A stretch of DNA of 64,000 nucleotides, taken from NCBI GenBank assembly GCA_947501565.1, contig CANMWJ010000005.1, positions 186,001 through 250,000 of the forward strand, given 5' to 3'. This DNA comes from an uncultured Marinobacterium sp. Lineage in GTDB: Bacteria; Pseudomonadota; Gammaproteobacteria; Pseudomonadales; Balneatricaceae. The position numbers and the translations under genes were made by a program. Under the pieces are notes generated by a model. That model saw only the letters and a list, made by a program, of their open reading frames with translations, had not been told where the DNA came from and ran no database searches. Of the stretch, positions 51,352 to 60,772 are shown in pieces; position 1 is the first letter of the stretch, and every line of letters begins with the position of its first letter.

Positions 51352-51834
51352 ATGACGCACAGCAAATCGGTGCTTAAAGCGGCTTTTCTGGTACTCGGAT
51401 TTTCTTTCCTTGTCGGGTGTGAAACGGTGTCAAAAACGCTGGTGGATATCGCTGAGGCGCTGCCAGATGCTCCGATGGAAACGAAAGAGCTGGAATCTGT
51501 TGAGCCTGAGTGGGTACGGGCGACCGGATACGCGCCTATCAGTCTGCAGCCGGGTTCAACTAAAGAGCATAAGATGATTCTGGCGATGCGTGCTTCGAAA
51601 CTGAGGGCGTATCAGGAGTTGACGGCGATCGTGCACGGGCAGTATCTGTTCGGTACCACCGCGGTGCAGGACATGGTGTTGAAAAACGACCAGTTTAAAA
51701 CAGCGGTGTCAGGCATTGTGCGTGGGGCGCGGGTGGTGAAGAGTTACCCGGTGCAGGATGACGTGTATGCCACCATCCTTGAGGTGGATATGAATCAGTT
51801 GCAGCGTGCCTGGGTGAAAGCCCAATCTAAATAG
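51352..51834 (+). CDS. flgP: Flagellar outer-membrane lipoprotein FlgP
   Basis: 160 residues from the ATG at 51352, with AGG 9 bases upstream. Lipobox FLVGC (about residue 23) and the LPP20-like domain with EWVRATGYAPISLQPGSTKEHKMILAMRASKLRAYQELTA. In Vibrio and Campylobacter FlgP forms a disk around the basal body. Directly follows flgO in the usual order. A terminator follows. Confidence 0.87.
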   Translation: MTHSKSVLKAAFLVLGFSFLVGCETVSKTLVDIAEALPDAPMETKELESVEPEWVRATGYAPISLQPGSTKEHKMILAMRASKLRAYQELTAIVHGQYLFGTTAVQDMVLKNDQFKTAVSGIVRGARVVKSYPVQDDVYATILEVDMNQLQRAWVKAQSK

Positions 51835-51849
51835 AGCAATAGTCGTCCG

Positions 51850-51879
51850 GAAAAACAGGGCTTAGTGGCCCTGTTTTTC
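51850..51879. terminator. Bidirectional terminator between flgP and the DUF1244 gene
   Basis: Twelve-bp stem GAAAAACAGGGC / GCCCTGTTTTTC with a 6-base loop holding the stop of the opposite gene. T5 on the plus strand and T5 on the minus strand. Confidence 0.88.
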
Positions 51880-52173
51880 GTTCTGCTTCTGTACTTCGTC
51901 GAATTTAGCCAGCTGCTCAGCCGTTGCTTCTTTCTGATACTTGGTTTTCCATTCGCTGTACGGCTCGCCGTAGATTACTTCGCGGGCGGCTTCGTAATCC
52001 ATCTCTACGCCGCGCTCTTCGGCTGCGGCACGGTACCATTTTGACAGGCAGTTACGGCAGAAGCCGGCTAGGTTCATCATGTCGATATTCTGCGCATCTT
52101 TGCGGCTGTCCAGGTGTTCCAGCAGGCGGCGGAATGCGGCGGCTTCGATTTCGGTACGGGTCTGATCGTCCAT
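51862..52173 (-). CDS. DUF1244 family protein
   Basis: 103-residue cytosolic helical protein with the conserved stretch MNLAGFCRNCLSKWYRAAAEERG and GEPYSEWKTKYQ, which identifies the DUF1244 family (SMc04008-like). Function unknown. The CRNC cysteines are conserved in the family. It lies 12 bases after glnD and is probably co-transcribed with it and map. Confidence 0.85.
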   Translation of the reverse strand: MDDQTRTEIEAAAFRRLLEHLDSRKDAQNIDMMNLAGFCRNCLSKWYRAAAEERGVEMDYEAAREVIYGEPYSEWKTKYQKEATAEQLAKFDEVQKQNEKQGH

Positions 52174-52185
52174 TGTGCTTCTCTT

Positions 52186-54888
52186 TTATTGTTCTTGTTG
52201 CTGGATATGTTCGTCCAGCTGCTGGCAGATGTCGTTCTGCAGGCGCTGGCAGAGTGTCGGGTCTGAAATCGGTTGGCCGGTTTCGTCAGTGATAAAGAAA
52301 AAGTCCTCTACGCGCTCGCCGATCGATGCGATCTTGGCTTTGTGCACGGAGACGTTGTTCTCGACAAAGATGCGGCCGATGCGTGCCAGCAGGCCGGGAC
52401 GGTCCGGTGTAATCACTTCAAGTACGGTTTCCTGGCTCACCGGATCGGTGCTGATGTTGACCGTGGTGGGTGTCGCAAAAAGCTTCAGTTGGCGTGGTAC
52501 GCGACGGTGGATGATCTCCGGGTAGTCTTCCGGGTCATCCAGCTCTTCCACCAGGCGCTGACGAATCTGATTGAGATAATCCGGGTTCTCGGAAAGCGGC
52601 TGATTATCCTCGGTTAATACCGTGTAGGTGTTCAGCGACTGTCCATTGTCGGTAACGATGATGCGGGCATCCTGGATACTCAGGTGCAGCTGGTCGAGGG
52701 TGGCCACCGACGCTGCAAACAGATTGGGTAGATCGCGGATATATACAAAGATCTCGGTTGCGCCCTCGTGCAGGCGCAGAGAGGTCTGGCGAATCAGCAC
52801 CAGAGGAACTTCCGGATCGTTGTGCTCGAGGATGGCGCGGGTGTGCCAGGCGATACTCTTTGCTGTTTCGCGCAGGAAGTAGTCGTCACCCAGTGTTGAC
52901 CAGAACTCCTGTATATCGGACTCGGGCAGGCCATTGCGGCTGAGTATCGCCATCGCTTCGTGCTGAACCTGCTCGATCAGGTCCTCTTTCGCGACAGGGT
53001 TCTCCAGACCGCGGCGCAGTACGCGTTTGGTTTCGGTGTAGAGCGTACGCATCAGGGTAGCACGCCAGTTGTTCCACAAGGTGTGGTTGGTGGCGTTGAT
53101 ATCGGCCAGCGTCAGCGTGTAGAGGTAATCCAGATGGGTGATATCGCCCACCTGTTCGGCGAAGGTCTGAATAACTTCCGGGTCAGAGATGTCCTTGCGT
53201 TGCGCGGTCATCGACATCAGCAGGTGATTGCGTACCAGCCAGGCGACCAGGTGGCTATCCCACTTGCCCAGATGGTGGCGCTCGCAAAACTGCATCACAT
53301 CGACTGCGCCCAGCTCTGAGTGGTCGCCGCCACGACCTTTGCCGATATCGTGGTACAAGCCCGCGATATAGAGCAGTTCGATTTTGGGTAGCTGATTGAC
53401 GATACGGTGTGCGATTGGGAACTTTTCGCGATGGTCGCCGTGACGGAACTGGCGTGTTTTCTGAATCACCTTGAGCGTGTGGGCGTCCACGGTGTAGATG
53501 TGGAAAAGGTCGTGTTGCATCTGGCCGACAATCTGACCGAACTCCGGCAGGTAAAGGCCCAGGATGCCGTATTTGTTCATGCGCTTGAGTTCGGTGGAAA
53601 CGCGGTCCGGGCTGCGCAGCAGCTCCATAAACAGCGAGGTGTTGCGAATGTCGTTGCGGAACTCATCGTCGATCAGGTGACGGTGGTCTCGGATCAGGCG
53701 GATGGTGGATGCACGCACGCCTTTGATCTGTGAGTTGGCCGCCAGCAGAACAAAGATCTCCATCAGCGCAAATGGGTGATGTTCGAAGACGTTGTCGTAG
53801 GTGACTTCAATGTAGTCGTTGTGGATCTGGAACCGCTTGTTGAGCGGCTCAAGGCGCTGCTCCTCCTCGCCGCGAAGGATTGCTTCGTCGAAGTGCTGCA
53901 GCAGCATGTGGTTGAACTCCGACATCGCCTTGGCGACGCGGTAGTATTTGCCCATGAACTGTTCTACCGCCAGCTCGCCTTCGGAGTCCTGGTAACCAAA
54001 CAGTTCAGCCAGCGCGCGCTGGTGGTCGAACAGTAGGCGGTCTTCGTGGCGGTTGCAGACCATGTGCAGGGCATAGCGTACAGTCCAGAGGTAGAGTTCA
54101 CCCTTGTTCAGGGTGTCCAGCTCGCGGTCGGTGAGGAAGCCGTCATCGACCAGATCGCGAATGTAAGTAGAGCCGAAATGGCGCTTCGCTACCCAGCCGA
54201 TGGTCTGCAGATCGCGTAGGCCGCCCGGGGAGTTCTTCAGGTTCGGCTCAAGGTTATATTCGGTGTTGTTGGTCTTTTCGTGACGGTCGAGCTGTTCGCG
54301 AATTTTGGCACGGAAAAACTCTTTATCGGTCCAGGCGCCCTCAGATGTGACCTCGTCGTACATGCGGGCATGAAGCTCGCCGCTGCCCACAATGGTGCGG
54401 GATTCGATCAGGTTGGTGGCGATGGTGATGTCGTTGCGTGCCTCTTCGCAGCACTCGGTGATGGTGCGTACGCTGGAGCCGATATCAAGGTTGATATCCC
54501 AGAGCAGCGTCAGGAAGTCGCTGATAGCTTCCTGAAAACTCTCCGGTTCGATGCCGTCCACCAGAATAAGCAGGTCCACATCAGAACAAGGGTGCAGTTC
54601 GCCGCGCCCATAACCGCCTACGGCAATCAGCTCGATATGTTTGTCATCGGGCCAGTCAAAACGCTGCCAGATACCCTCGAGTACCTTATCCATCACCCAG
54701 GCCCGGCCGTATATCAACTTGCGGATATCTTCGCCGGCCTTGAAGCGTTCATCCATCTTCTCGCGGACGCCTTTAAGGGTCTCTTTGAGCAGCGGGATCG
54801 GTCGGTTGGTCTCCGCCAGTGCATCATAGAACGCTTTGGTATTAAACAGTTCTTCGTCGGCAACCTGGTGGTGGGCAGCGTGTGACAT
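52186..54888 (-). CDS. glnD: Bifunctional uridylyltransferase/uridylyl-removing enzyme GlnD
   Basis: 900-residue nitrogen sensor that uridylylates PII when glutamine is low and removes UMP when it is high. Nucleotidyltransferase domain with GGYGRGELHPCSDVDLLI (near residue 80), GlnD-PII linker, HD domain with GLYHDIGKGRGGDHSELG (near 460) and two C-terminal ACT domains (about 690-890). The ATG at 54888 (MSHAAHHQ) has AGGAA upstream; a longer frame enters map. Lies 13 bases after map. Confidence 0.96.
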   Translation of the reverse strand: MSHAAHHQVADEELFNTKAFYDALAETNRPIPLLKETLKGVREKMDERFKAGEDIRKLIYGRAWVMDKVLEGIWQRFDWPDDKHIELIAVGGYGRGELHPCSDVDLLILVDGIEPESFQEAISDFLTLLWDINLDIGSSVRTITECCEEARNDITIATNLIESRTIVGSGELHARMYDEVTSEGAWTDKEFFRAKIREQLDRHEKTNNTEYNLEPNLKNSPGGLRDLQTIGWVAKRHFGSTYIRDLVDDGFLTDRELDTLNKGELYLWTVRYALHMVCNRHEDRLLFDHQRALAELFGYQDSEGELAVEQFMGKYYRVAKAMSEFNHMLLQHFDEAILRGEEEQRLEPLNKRFQIHNDYIEVTYDNVFEHHPFALMEIFVLLAANSQIKGVRASTIRLIRDHRHLIDDEFRNDIRNTSLFMELLRSPDRVSTELKRMNKYGILGLYLPEFGQIVGQMQHDLFHIYTVDAHTLKVIQKTRQFRHGDHREKFPIAHRIVNQLPKIELLYIAGLYHDIGKGRGGDHSELGAVDVMQFCERHHLGKWDSHLVAWLVRNHLLMSMTAQRKDISDPEVIQTFAEQVGDITHLDYLYTLTLADINATNHTLWNNWRATLMRTLYTETKRVLRRGLENPVAKEDLIEQVQHEAMAILSRNGLPESDIQEFWSTLGDDYFLRETAKSIAWHTRAILEHNDPEVPLVLIRQTSLRLHEGATEIFVYIRDLPNLFAASVATLDQLHLSIQDARIIVTDNGQSLNTYTVLTEDNQPLSENPDYLNQIRQRLVEELDDPEDYPEIIHRRVPRQLKLFATPTTVNISTDPVSQETVLEVITPDRPGLLARIGRIFVENNVSVHKAKIASIGERVEDFFFITDETGQPISDPTLCQRLQNDICQQLDEHIQQQEQ

Positions 54889-54901
54889 GGTGATTCCTGT
54901 A

Positions 54902-55672
54902 TTAGATCTTTTCGTCTTTACGCAGGGTGAGTACTTCGTAACCGTCAGCAGTGACCAGAATGGTGTGTTCCCACTGTGCCGACAGGCGACGATCGGTGGT
55001 TTCCACGGTCCAGCCGTCACGTTTGTTGAGTTTTACGTGACGTTTGCCTGCGTTGATCATCGGCTCGATGGTGAAGATCATGCCTTCCTGCAGTTCTGCA
55101 CCGGTGCCCGCTTTGCCATAATGCAGGACCTGCGGGTCTTCGTGGAACTCAGCGCCGATGCCGTGGCCGCAGTACTCGCGAACCACGGAGTAGTGGCTTG
55201 CTTCCGCGTGTTTCTGGATCACCTCGGCGATGTCGCCCAGGCGGCAACCGGGTTTAACCAGGCGAATGCCTTTGTAGAGGCACTCCTGCGTCACGTCCAC
55301 CAGGCGGCGTGCGTGAACCTGTTCTTTGCCGATGAAGAACATCTGGCTGGTGTCGCCATGGTAACCGTCTTTAATCACCGTGATATCGACGTTGATGATA
55401 TCGCCGTTTTTCAGGGGTTTGTCGTTAGGGATGCCGTGACAGACGACCTGATTGACTGATGTACAGATCGACTTTGGAAAACCGTGGTAGTTGAGCGGAG
55501 CAGGGATCGCCTGCTGTTCGTTCACGATATAGTCGTGACAGATCTGATTCAGCTCATTGGTAGTAACCCCAGCCTTCACGTAAGGTGCGATCATCTCCAG
55601 CACTTCCGCGGCCAGGCGGCCAGCGACGCGCATCTTTTCGATCTCTTCAGGAGTTTTGATTTTGATAGTCAT
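54902..55672 (-). CDS. map: Type I methionine aminopeptidase
   Basis: 256-residue enzyme removing N-terminal Met from nascent proteins. Metal ligands are visible in DITVIKDGYHGDTSQ (Asp pair), GHGIGAEFHEDP (His), FTIEPMIN (Glu) and WEHTILVT (Glu), and substrate His in VCHGIPND. Length is standard. First gene of map-glnD-DUF1244, divergent from rpsB, the conserved arrangement in gammaproteobacteria. Confidence 0.97.
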   Translation of the reverse strand: MTIKIKTPEEIEKMRVAGRLAAEVLEMIAPYVKAGVTTNELNQICHDYIVNEQQAIPAPLNYHGFPKSICTSVNQVVCHGIPNDKPLKNGDIINVDITVIKDGYHGDTSQMFFIGKEQVHARRLVDVTQECLYKGIRLVKPGCRLGDIAEVIQKHAEASHYSVVREYCGHGIGAEFHEDPQVLHYGKAGTGAELQEGMIFTIEPMINAGKRHVKLNKRDGWTVETTDRRLSAQWEHTILVTADGYEVLTLRKDEKI

Positions 55673-55833
55673 ATTTTGGGGGTCCGCTCAACGCATAACA
55701 CAGAACTAAAAATTCAGGGCTATTCTGCCTTATATGGCGCGTATGAAATACCGTTGTAAGGATAAACTTTCGGTATGCGCGCCAGTGTACTAAATAGATT
55801 GTATCAATCGTGCGGATGAAAACGAAAGCGCGC

Positions 55834-55862
55834 TTTAAAAATAGGTGCCGTTATGGTATAAA
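55834..55862 (+). promoter_or_regulatory. rpsB promoter candidate
   Basis: TTTAAA, 17-base spacer, TATAAA preceded by TG (extended -10), then a GC-rich discriminator (TCCGCGC) typical of stringently controlled promoters. The 322-bp map-rpsB gap holds this promoter and a leader of about 125 bases. Confidence 0.6.
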
Positions 55863-55869
55863 TCCGCGC

Positions 55870-55994
55870 TCGAAAAATGCGCTCTGCGCAATACATAACA
55901 CACACGCTCCGTCACATCGTTCAGGGTGCTTCCTTAAGGGGAGGTTGGGCGATGGGGAACGTGGAGGTTTAACCCAAATCTACAGGATTTAATA
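55870..55994 (+). promoter_or_regulatory. rpsB leader (possible S2 autoregulation site)
   Basis: The leader contains GGGGAGGTT and GTGGAGGTTTAACCC upstream of the AGGAT ribosome binding site. In many gammaproteobacteria ribosomal protein S2 represses its own mRNA through a structured leader at this place. The structure was not folded here. Confidence 0.35.
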
Positions 55995-56735
55995 ATGGCT
56001 AAAATTAGCATGCGTGACCTGCTGAAAGCAGGTGTACACTTCGGTCACCAGACTCGCTACTGGAACCCAAAGATGTCCAAATTCATCTTTGGTGCTCGTA
56101 ACAAGATCCATATCATCAACCTGGAGCACACTCTGCCTGCACTGAACGGTGCACTGGACGTTGTTCAGGGTATGGCTACCAACAAGAACAAAGTTCTGTT
56201 TGTTGGTACTAAACGTGCTGCGAGCAAGATCATTAAAGAAGAAGCTGCACGCGCAGGTATGCCTTACGTCAACCACCGTTGGTTGGGTGGCATGCTGACT
56301 AACTACAAAACTATCCGTCAGTCTATCCGTCGTCTGCGTGATCTGGAATCACAGGCGCAGGATGGTACCTTCGAGCAGTTGACCAAAAAAGAAGCGCTGA
56401 TGCGTCAGCGTGAAATGGACAAGCTGGAACGCTCCATCGGTGGTATCAAAGACATGGGCGGTCTGCCAGACGCACTGTTCGTAATCGACGTTGATCACGA
56501 GCGCATCGCCGTAAACGAAGCTAACAAACTGGGTATCCCAGTAATTGGTGTTGTTGATACTAACAGCAACCCAGATGGCATCGACTACGTTATCCCTGGT
56601 AACGATGACGCGCTGCGCGCAATTCAGATCTACGTGAAATCTGCTGCTGATGCTTGCCTGGAAGGCGTTGAAGCTACGGGTGGCGCGAAAGGCGAATTCG
56701 TAGAAGTTGAAGAAGATCAGGCAGCTGCAGAGTAA
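55995..56735 (+). CDS. rpsB: 30S ribosomal protein S2
   Basis: 246-residue S2, beginning [26 protein letters not shown], with [15 protein letters not shown] and [13 protein letters not shown] as clear signatures and an acidic C-terminal tail. Codon use is strongly biased, as expected for a highly expressed gene. Followed by tsf after an internal terminator. Confidence 0.98.
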   Translation: MAKISMRDLLKAGVHFGHQTRYWNPKMSKFIFGARNKIHIINLEHTLPALNGALDVVQGMATNKNKVLFVGTKRAASKIIKEEAARAGMPYVNHRWLGGMLTNYKTIRQSIRRLRDLESQAQDGTFEQLTKKEALMRQREMDKLERSIGGIKDMGGLPDALFVIDVDHERIAVNEANKLGIPVIGVVDTNSNPDGIDYVIPGNDDALRAIQIYVKSAADACLEGVEATGGAKGEFVEVEEDQAAAE

Positions 56736-56778
56736 TCCTGCTGTCAACGATGCCTGATACTATTCCGTGCCAGGCATG

Positions 56779-56804
56779 AAGGGGGAGCGTTGCTCCCCTT
56801 TTTT
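56779..56804 (+). terminator. Attenuator between rpsB and tsf
   Basis: Stem AAGGGGGAGC / GCTCCCCTTT with loop GTT, followed by a T run. Partial termination here is the known way to set S2 to EF-Ts ratios. Confidence 0.88.
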
Positions 56805-56850
56805 CGATTTTTGATTTAAAGCTTTAATCTTATTGATAGAGGTATTCAAA

Positions 56851-57708
56851 ATGGCATTCTCTGCTAAGGACGTGAAAGAACTGCGCGACCGTACTGGTCT
56901 TGGCATGATGGAGTGTAAAAAAGCGCTGACTGAAGCTGGCGGTGACATCGACGCGGCAATCGAAGAGCTGCGTAAAGCGTCCGGCATGAAGGCTGCTAAG
57001 AAAGCAGGCCGTACTGCTGCTGAAGGTATCGTAGTTGTTAAAGTAGCTGCTGATAACAAATCTGCAGTTGCTGTAGAAGTTAACTCCGAGACTGACTTTG
57101 CTGCGCGTGACGAAAACTTCGCTGCGTTCGCAGAAACTGTTGCAGAAGCGGCTGTAGCTTCCAAAGCTGACAGCGTTGAAGCGCTGATGACTGATGAGCT
57201 GGTTGCTGCACGTGAAGCGCTGGTTCAGAAAATTGGTGAGAACATCACTGTTCGTCGTCTGTTCACTGTAGAAGGTGACGTTGTAGGCGCATACGTTCAC
57301 AGCAACAACAAAATTGCTGCGATCACTGTTCTGGAAGGCGGCGACGCTGAAACTGCTAAAGACGTTGCGATGCACGTTACTGCTGTTAACCCACAGGTGG
57401 TTAACAAAGACGACATGCCTGCAGACGTTGTAGCAAAAGAGAAAGAGATCATCCTGGCTCAGCCTGACATGGCATCCAAGCCTGCAGAAATCGCTGAGAA
57501 GATGGTTACTGGCCGTATCAACAAGTTCCTGGCTGAAAACAGCCTGGTTGAACAGCCATTCGTTAAGAACCCAGACCTGAAAGTGGGTCAGTTCGCGAAA
57601 GACGCGGGCGCAGTGGTTAAATCTTTCACCCGTATCGAAGTGGGTGAAGGTGTTGAGGTTGAAGAGGTTGATTTCGCAGCAGAAGTTGCGGCTCAGCTGA
57701 AAGGCTAA
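56851..57708 (+). CDS. tsf: Elongation factor Ts
   Basis: 285-residue guanine nucleotide exchange factor for EF-Tu. From the ATG at 56851 (AGAGG upstream) it begins [25 protein letters not shown], the conserved UBA-like N-terminal domain, followed by [14 protein letters not shown] and the dimerisation domain. Highly biased codon use. Followed by a terminator. Confidence 0.98.
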   Translation: MAFSAKDVKELRDRTGLGMMECKKALTEAGGDIDAAIEELRKASGMKAAKKAGRTAAEGIVVVKVAADNKSAVAVEVNSETDFAARDENFAAFAETVAEAAVASKADSVEALMTDELVAAREALVQKIGENITVRRLFTVEGDVVGAYVHSNNKIAAITVLEGGDAETAKDVAMHVTAVNPQVVNKDDMPADVVAKEKEIILAQPDMASKPAEIAEKMVTGRINKFLAENSLVEQPFVKNPDLKVGQFAKDAGAVVKSFTRIEVGEGVEVEEVDFAAEVAAQLKG

Positions 57709-57724
57709 TATAACGCCGACCTCC

Positions 57725-57762
57725 GGTTGCGCATGATTCTGCATGCGCAACCCTTTCTTTTC
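57725..57762 (+). terminator. tsf terminator
   Basis: Eleven-bp stem GGTTGCGCATG / CATGCGCAACC with a 6-base loop, then CTTTCTTTT. Confidence 0.8.
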
Positions 57763-57804
57763 CTGATACACTCTTGTGACCTCATTCGAGCGGAGAATTC
57801 TTAG

Positions 57805-58563
57805 ATGCCTGCCACTGAAAAACAGTCTAAATACAAAAGGATACTGCTGAAGCTTAGCGGCGAAGCGTTGATGGGTGATGAGAACTTCGGTATCGACCCG
57901 AAGGTGCTGGACCGTATGGCCCTGGAAATTGGCCAGTTGGTGGGTATTGGTGTACAGGTCGGCATGGTGATCGGCGGTGGTAACCTTTTCCGTGGAGCGG
58001 CCCTCAGTGCTGCTGGTATGGATCGTGTTACCGGTGATCACATGGGTATGCTGGCAACCGTTATGAACGCGCTGGCAATGCGCGATGCGCTGGAGCGCAG
58101 CAACATCGCAACCCGGGTTATGTCTGCGATCCCTATGAGCGGCGTGGTGGATCACTACGACCGTCGTAACGCGATGCGCTATCTGGGGCAAGGCGATGTT
58201 GTGATCTTCTCTGCGGGTACAGGTAACCCGTTCTTTACGACCGATTCGGCTGCGTGTTTGCGTGGTATCGAGGTAGAGGCCGATGTCGTACTGAAAGCCA
58301 CTAAGGTGGACGGAGTATTTACAGCCGATCCGATGAAAGATCCGACGGCGAAACGATACCTGCATCTGAACTATGATGAGGCTATCGAAAAACAACTGGG
58401 TGTCATGGATCTGACGGCAATCTGTCTGACCCGCGACCATGACATGCCGATCCGTGTGTTTAATATGAATAAACCGGGCGCATTGGCGAATCTGGTGCTG
58501 GGTGGTGACGAAGGCACACTCATCGATTCGTGCGCGGAAGTGGGAGACAAATATGCTGAATGA
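57805..58563 (+). CDS. pyrH: UMP kinase
   Basis: 252-residue amino-acid-kinase-fold enzyme making UDP from UMP. Shows [37 protein letters not shown] and a C-terminal GGDEGTLI. Start ATG with GGAG about 10 bases upstream; the family usually begins a few residues later, giving a short polar N-terminal extension here. Overlaps frr by 11 bases. Confidence 0.97.
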   Translation: MPATEKQSKYKRILLKLSGEALMGDENFGIDPKVLDRMALEIGQLVGIGVQVGMVIGGGNLFRGAALSAAGMDRVTGDHMGMLATVMNALAMRDALERSNIATRVMSAIPMSGVVDHYDRRNAMRYLGQGDVVIFSAGTGNPFFTTDSAACLRGIEVEADVVLKATKVDGVFTADPMKDPTAKRYLHLNYDEAIEKQLGVMDLTAICLTRDHDMPIRVFNMNKPGALANLVLGGDEGTLIDSCAEVGDKYAE

Positions 58564-59110
58564 GATCGCGCAGGACGCTGAAGAGCGTATGCAAAAAAGT
58601 ACGGGCGCACTGGTAGAAAACTTTAAGAAGATTCGAACTGGTCGAGCTCACCCGAGTATTCTGGATTCCATTCAGGTTTCTTACTACGGATCTGATGTGC
58701 CTCTGCAGCAGGTTGCAAATGTCACTGTAGAAGACGCGCGAACCCTGGCTATTATCCCTTGGGAAAAGCCGATGGTTCCTGTGATCGAAAAGGCGATTAT
58801 GAAGTCAGATCTGGGGCTGAACCCAGCGACCTCTGGTGAAAAAATTCGTGTTCCGATGCCAGCGCTGACTGAAGAGACCCGTAAGGGCTACATTCGTCAG
58901 GCACGTGCGGAAGCTGAAAATGCTCGTATTGCAGTACGTAACATTCGTCGTGATGCTAATGGTGACTTTAAAGATCTGTTGAAAGAGAAAGAGATCACCG
59001 AAGACGAAGCACGTCGCGGCGAAGATAATATCCAGAAACTGACTGACAAGTATGTTGCCGAGATCGATAAGCTTCTGGAACAGAAAGAAGCGGACCTGAT
59101 GGAAATCTAA
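58553..59110 (+). CDS. frr: Ribosome recycling factor
   Basis: 185-residue RRF that works with EF-G to split post-termination ribosomes. From the ATG at 58553 it begins [31 protein letters not shown] and the C-terminal helix motif [18 protein letters not shown] are typical. Overlap with pyrH indicates coupling. The gene is followed by a hairpin. Confidence 0.98.
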   Translation: MLNEIAQDAEERMQKSTGALVENFKKIRTGRAHPSILDSIQVSYYGSDVPLQQVANVTVEDARTLAIIPWEKPMVPVIEKAIMKSDLGLNPATSGEKIRVPMPALTEETRKGYIRQARAEAENARIAVRNIRRDANGDFKDLLKEKEITEDEARRGEDNIQKLTDKYVAEIDKLLEQKEADLMEI

Positions 59111-59122
59111 GGTCTTCTTTTG

Positions 59123-59152
59123 GAGGTGTGCACCTCGCGCACCTCTTCTTCT
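59123..59152 (+). terminator. Hairpin after frr
   Basis: Nine-bp stem GAGGTGTGC / GCGCACCTC (one G-T pair), loop ACCTC, then TTCTTCT. It overlaps a possible GTG start of uppS at 59128, which argues for a later start. Confidence 0.6.
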
Positions 59153-59163
59153 CTAACTTGCCC

Positions 59164-59952
59164 ATGTCTAAAGATACTATGACCAGCTCCTCCAAAGTGA
59201 ACCCGCCACCCAGACATGTCGCAATCATCATGGATGGTAATAATCGTTGGGCTAAGGCCAAAGGATTGCCAAGTCTTGCCGGCCATAAAGCGGGTGTCGA
59301 TGCCGTTCGTGAAGTGATTTCCGGCTGTGTCGAGCAGGGCGTCGAGGCCCTTACTCTGTTTGCGTTCAGTTCAGAGAACTGGAAGCGGCCTCCGCTCGAA
59401 GTAAAAGGCTTGATGGAGCTGTTCAAGTTTGCCCTGAACAGGGAAGTCAAAAAACTCCTCAAGAATAATATTCGCTTGCGTGTGATCGGTGATAAAAGCC
59501 GCTTCAGTGACTCACTGCAGAAGAAAATTGCGCAGGCGGAAGAGATGACGGCCCATTGTGATGGTTTGCAGCTGAATATCGCTGCAAATTACGGTGGGCG
59601 TTGGGATATCGTCGAAGCCAGCAAAAGGTTGGCTGAGCGGTGTGTGAAGGGTGAAATCACACCAGATCAGATTGATGAAGCGATGTTCAGCGAAAACGTG
59701 ACATTGCACGAGTTGCCTCCGCCGGATCTTTGTATTCGAACGGCGGGTGAGCAGCGAGTTAGTAACTTTCTGATCTGGCAGTTTGCCTACACCGAATTTC
59801 ATTTTGCCGAATGTTACTGGCCTGACTTCGGAAAAGAGCGCCTGGATGATGCTATTGCCGACTATACCGGGCGTGAGCGTCGCTTTGGGCGTACCAGTGA
59901 GCAGCTGGAATCAGATCAGGGTGTGGATAAAGAGGCGGGTGAAGGTGCTTAA
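59164..59952 (+). CDS. uppS: Undecaprenyl diphosphate synthase
   Basis: 262-residue cis-prenyltransferase producing the C55 lipid carrier for peptidoglycan and for the capsule repeat unit made at 30-40 kb. Catalytic D24 lies in HVAIIMDGNNRWAK; FAFSSENWKRPP and ELPPPDLCIRTAGEQR follow. Start ATG at 59164; an ATG at 59179 is also possible, and a GTG at 59128 is inside a hairpin. Overlaps cdsA by 8 bases. Confidence 0.96.
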   Translation: MSKDTMTSSSKVNPPPRHVAIIMDGNNRWAKAKGLPSLAGHKAGVDAVREVISGCVEQGVEALTLFAFSSENWKRPPLEVKGLMELFKFALNREVKKLLKNNIRLRVIGDKSRFSDSLQKKIAQAEEMTAHCDGLQLNIAANYGGRWDIVEASKRLAERCVKGEITPDQIDEAMFSENVTLHELPPPDLCIRTAGEQRVSNFLIWQFAYTEFHFAECYWPDFGKERLDDAIADYTGRERRFGRTSEQLESDQGVDKEAGEGA

Positions 59953-60757
59953 AACACGCTTTATCACTGCAATCGTGCTTGCACCTCTGGCACTTATTGT
60001 CCTTTTCCTGTTTCCACTCGATCAGTTTTTGTTGGTTGTCGATGCTGTCCTTTTGCTGGGGGCATGGGAGTGGACGCGTCTGGCAGGGCTTGAACGTGCA
60101 GGTTTCAAGGCTGCCTATATTGCCAGTGTTGGCGCGGCGCTTGCCGGGCTGCACGTGTTGGGTGATCAGCTGCCGGTGATGCCGATTCTGATCGCAGGGC
60201 TCCTGTTCTGGATGTTCGCGTTGTTCTGGGTGGTGCGTTACCCGCGGGCTTCCGGTTGGAGCGCACGATCTGTGCGCTTGCTCATGGGTTATGCGGTGCT
60301 GCTGCCTGTATGGGTCGCATTGGGCGCGCTTAAAGGATTGCCGCTGGATAATGAGCTGATACTGATGTTGTTGCTGATCGTATGGGGCGCGGATATCGGG
60401 GCGTATTTCTCGGGTAAGTCGCTGGGGCGTAACAAGCTCGCGCCGGCAGTCAGCCCCGGAAAAACCCGGGAAGGCCTCTACGGTGGCCTGCTGGTATGTG
60501 TGCTGGTGGGAATCGGTTTCTCCATTTGGTTTGAACTTGAATTCAATTCGTTGGTCTACTTGGTGCTGCTATGTGTGATGACGGGCATGATCTCAGTATT
60601 GGGAGATCTGTTCGAAAGCATGTTGAAGCGTAATCAGGGTATCAAAGATAGTAGTCAGCTACTGCCGGGACACGGTGGGGTGCTGGACCGTTTGGATAGC
60701 CTGACAGCAGCGGCACCTTTGTTTGTGGTGGGTGTCCAGTTTTTGACATTGGCCTGA
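59945..60757 (+). CDS. cdsA: Phosphatidate cytidylyltransferase
   Basis: 270-residue inner-membrane enzyme making CDP-diacylglycerol. Starts with GTG at 59945, preceded by GAGGCGGG. Several membrane segments, then the C-terminal signature SVLGDLFESMLKRNQGIKDSSQLLPGHGGVLDRLDS. It is followed after only 15 bases by rseP: the dxr gene that commonly sits here in pseudomonads, or before uppS in E. coli, is absent. Confidence 0.96.
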   Translation: MLKTRFITAIVLAPLALIVLFLFPLDQFLLVVDAVLLLGAWEWTRLAGLERAGFKAAYIASVGAALAGLHVLGDQLPVMPILIAGLLFWMFALFWVVRYPRASGWSARSVRLLMGYAVLLPVWVALGALKGLPLDNELILMLLLIVWGADIGAYFSGKSLGRNKLAPAVSPGKTREGLYGGLLVCVLVGIGFSIWFELEFNSLVYLVLLCVMTGMISVLGDLFESMLKRNQGIKDSSQLLPGHGGVLDRLDSLTAAAPLFVVGVQFLTLA

Positions 60758-60772
60758 TCTAAGACATCGTCT

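Noticed and set aside
56830-58440. 536-codon open frame antisense to tsf and pyrH
   Set aside because: Runs across two certain genes and their terminator; Cys/Phe/Asn-rich composition is typical of antisense of highly biased genes.
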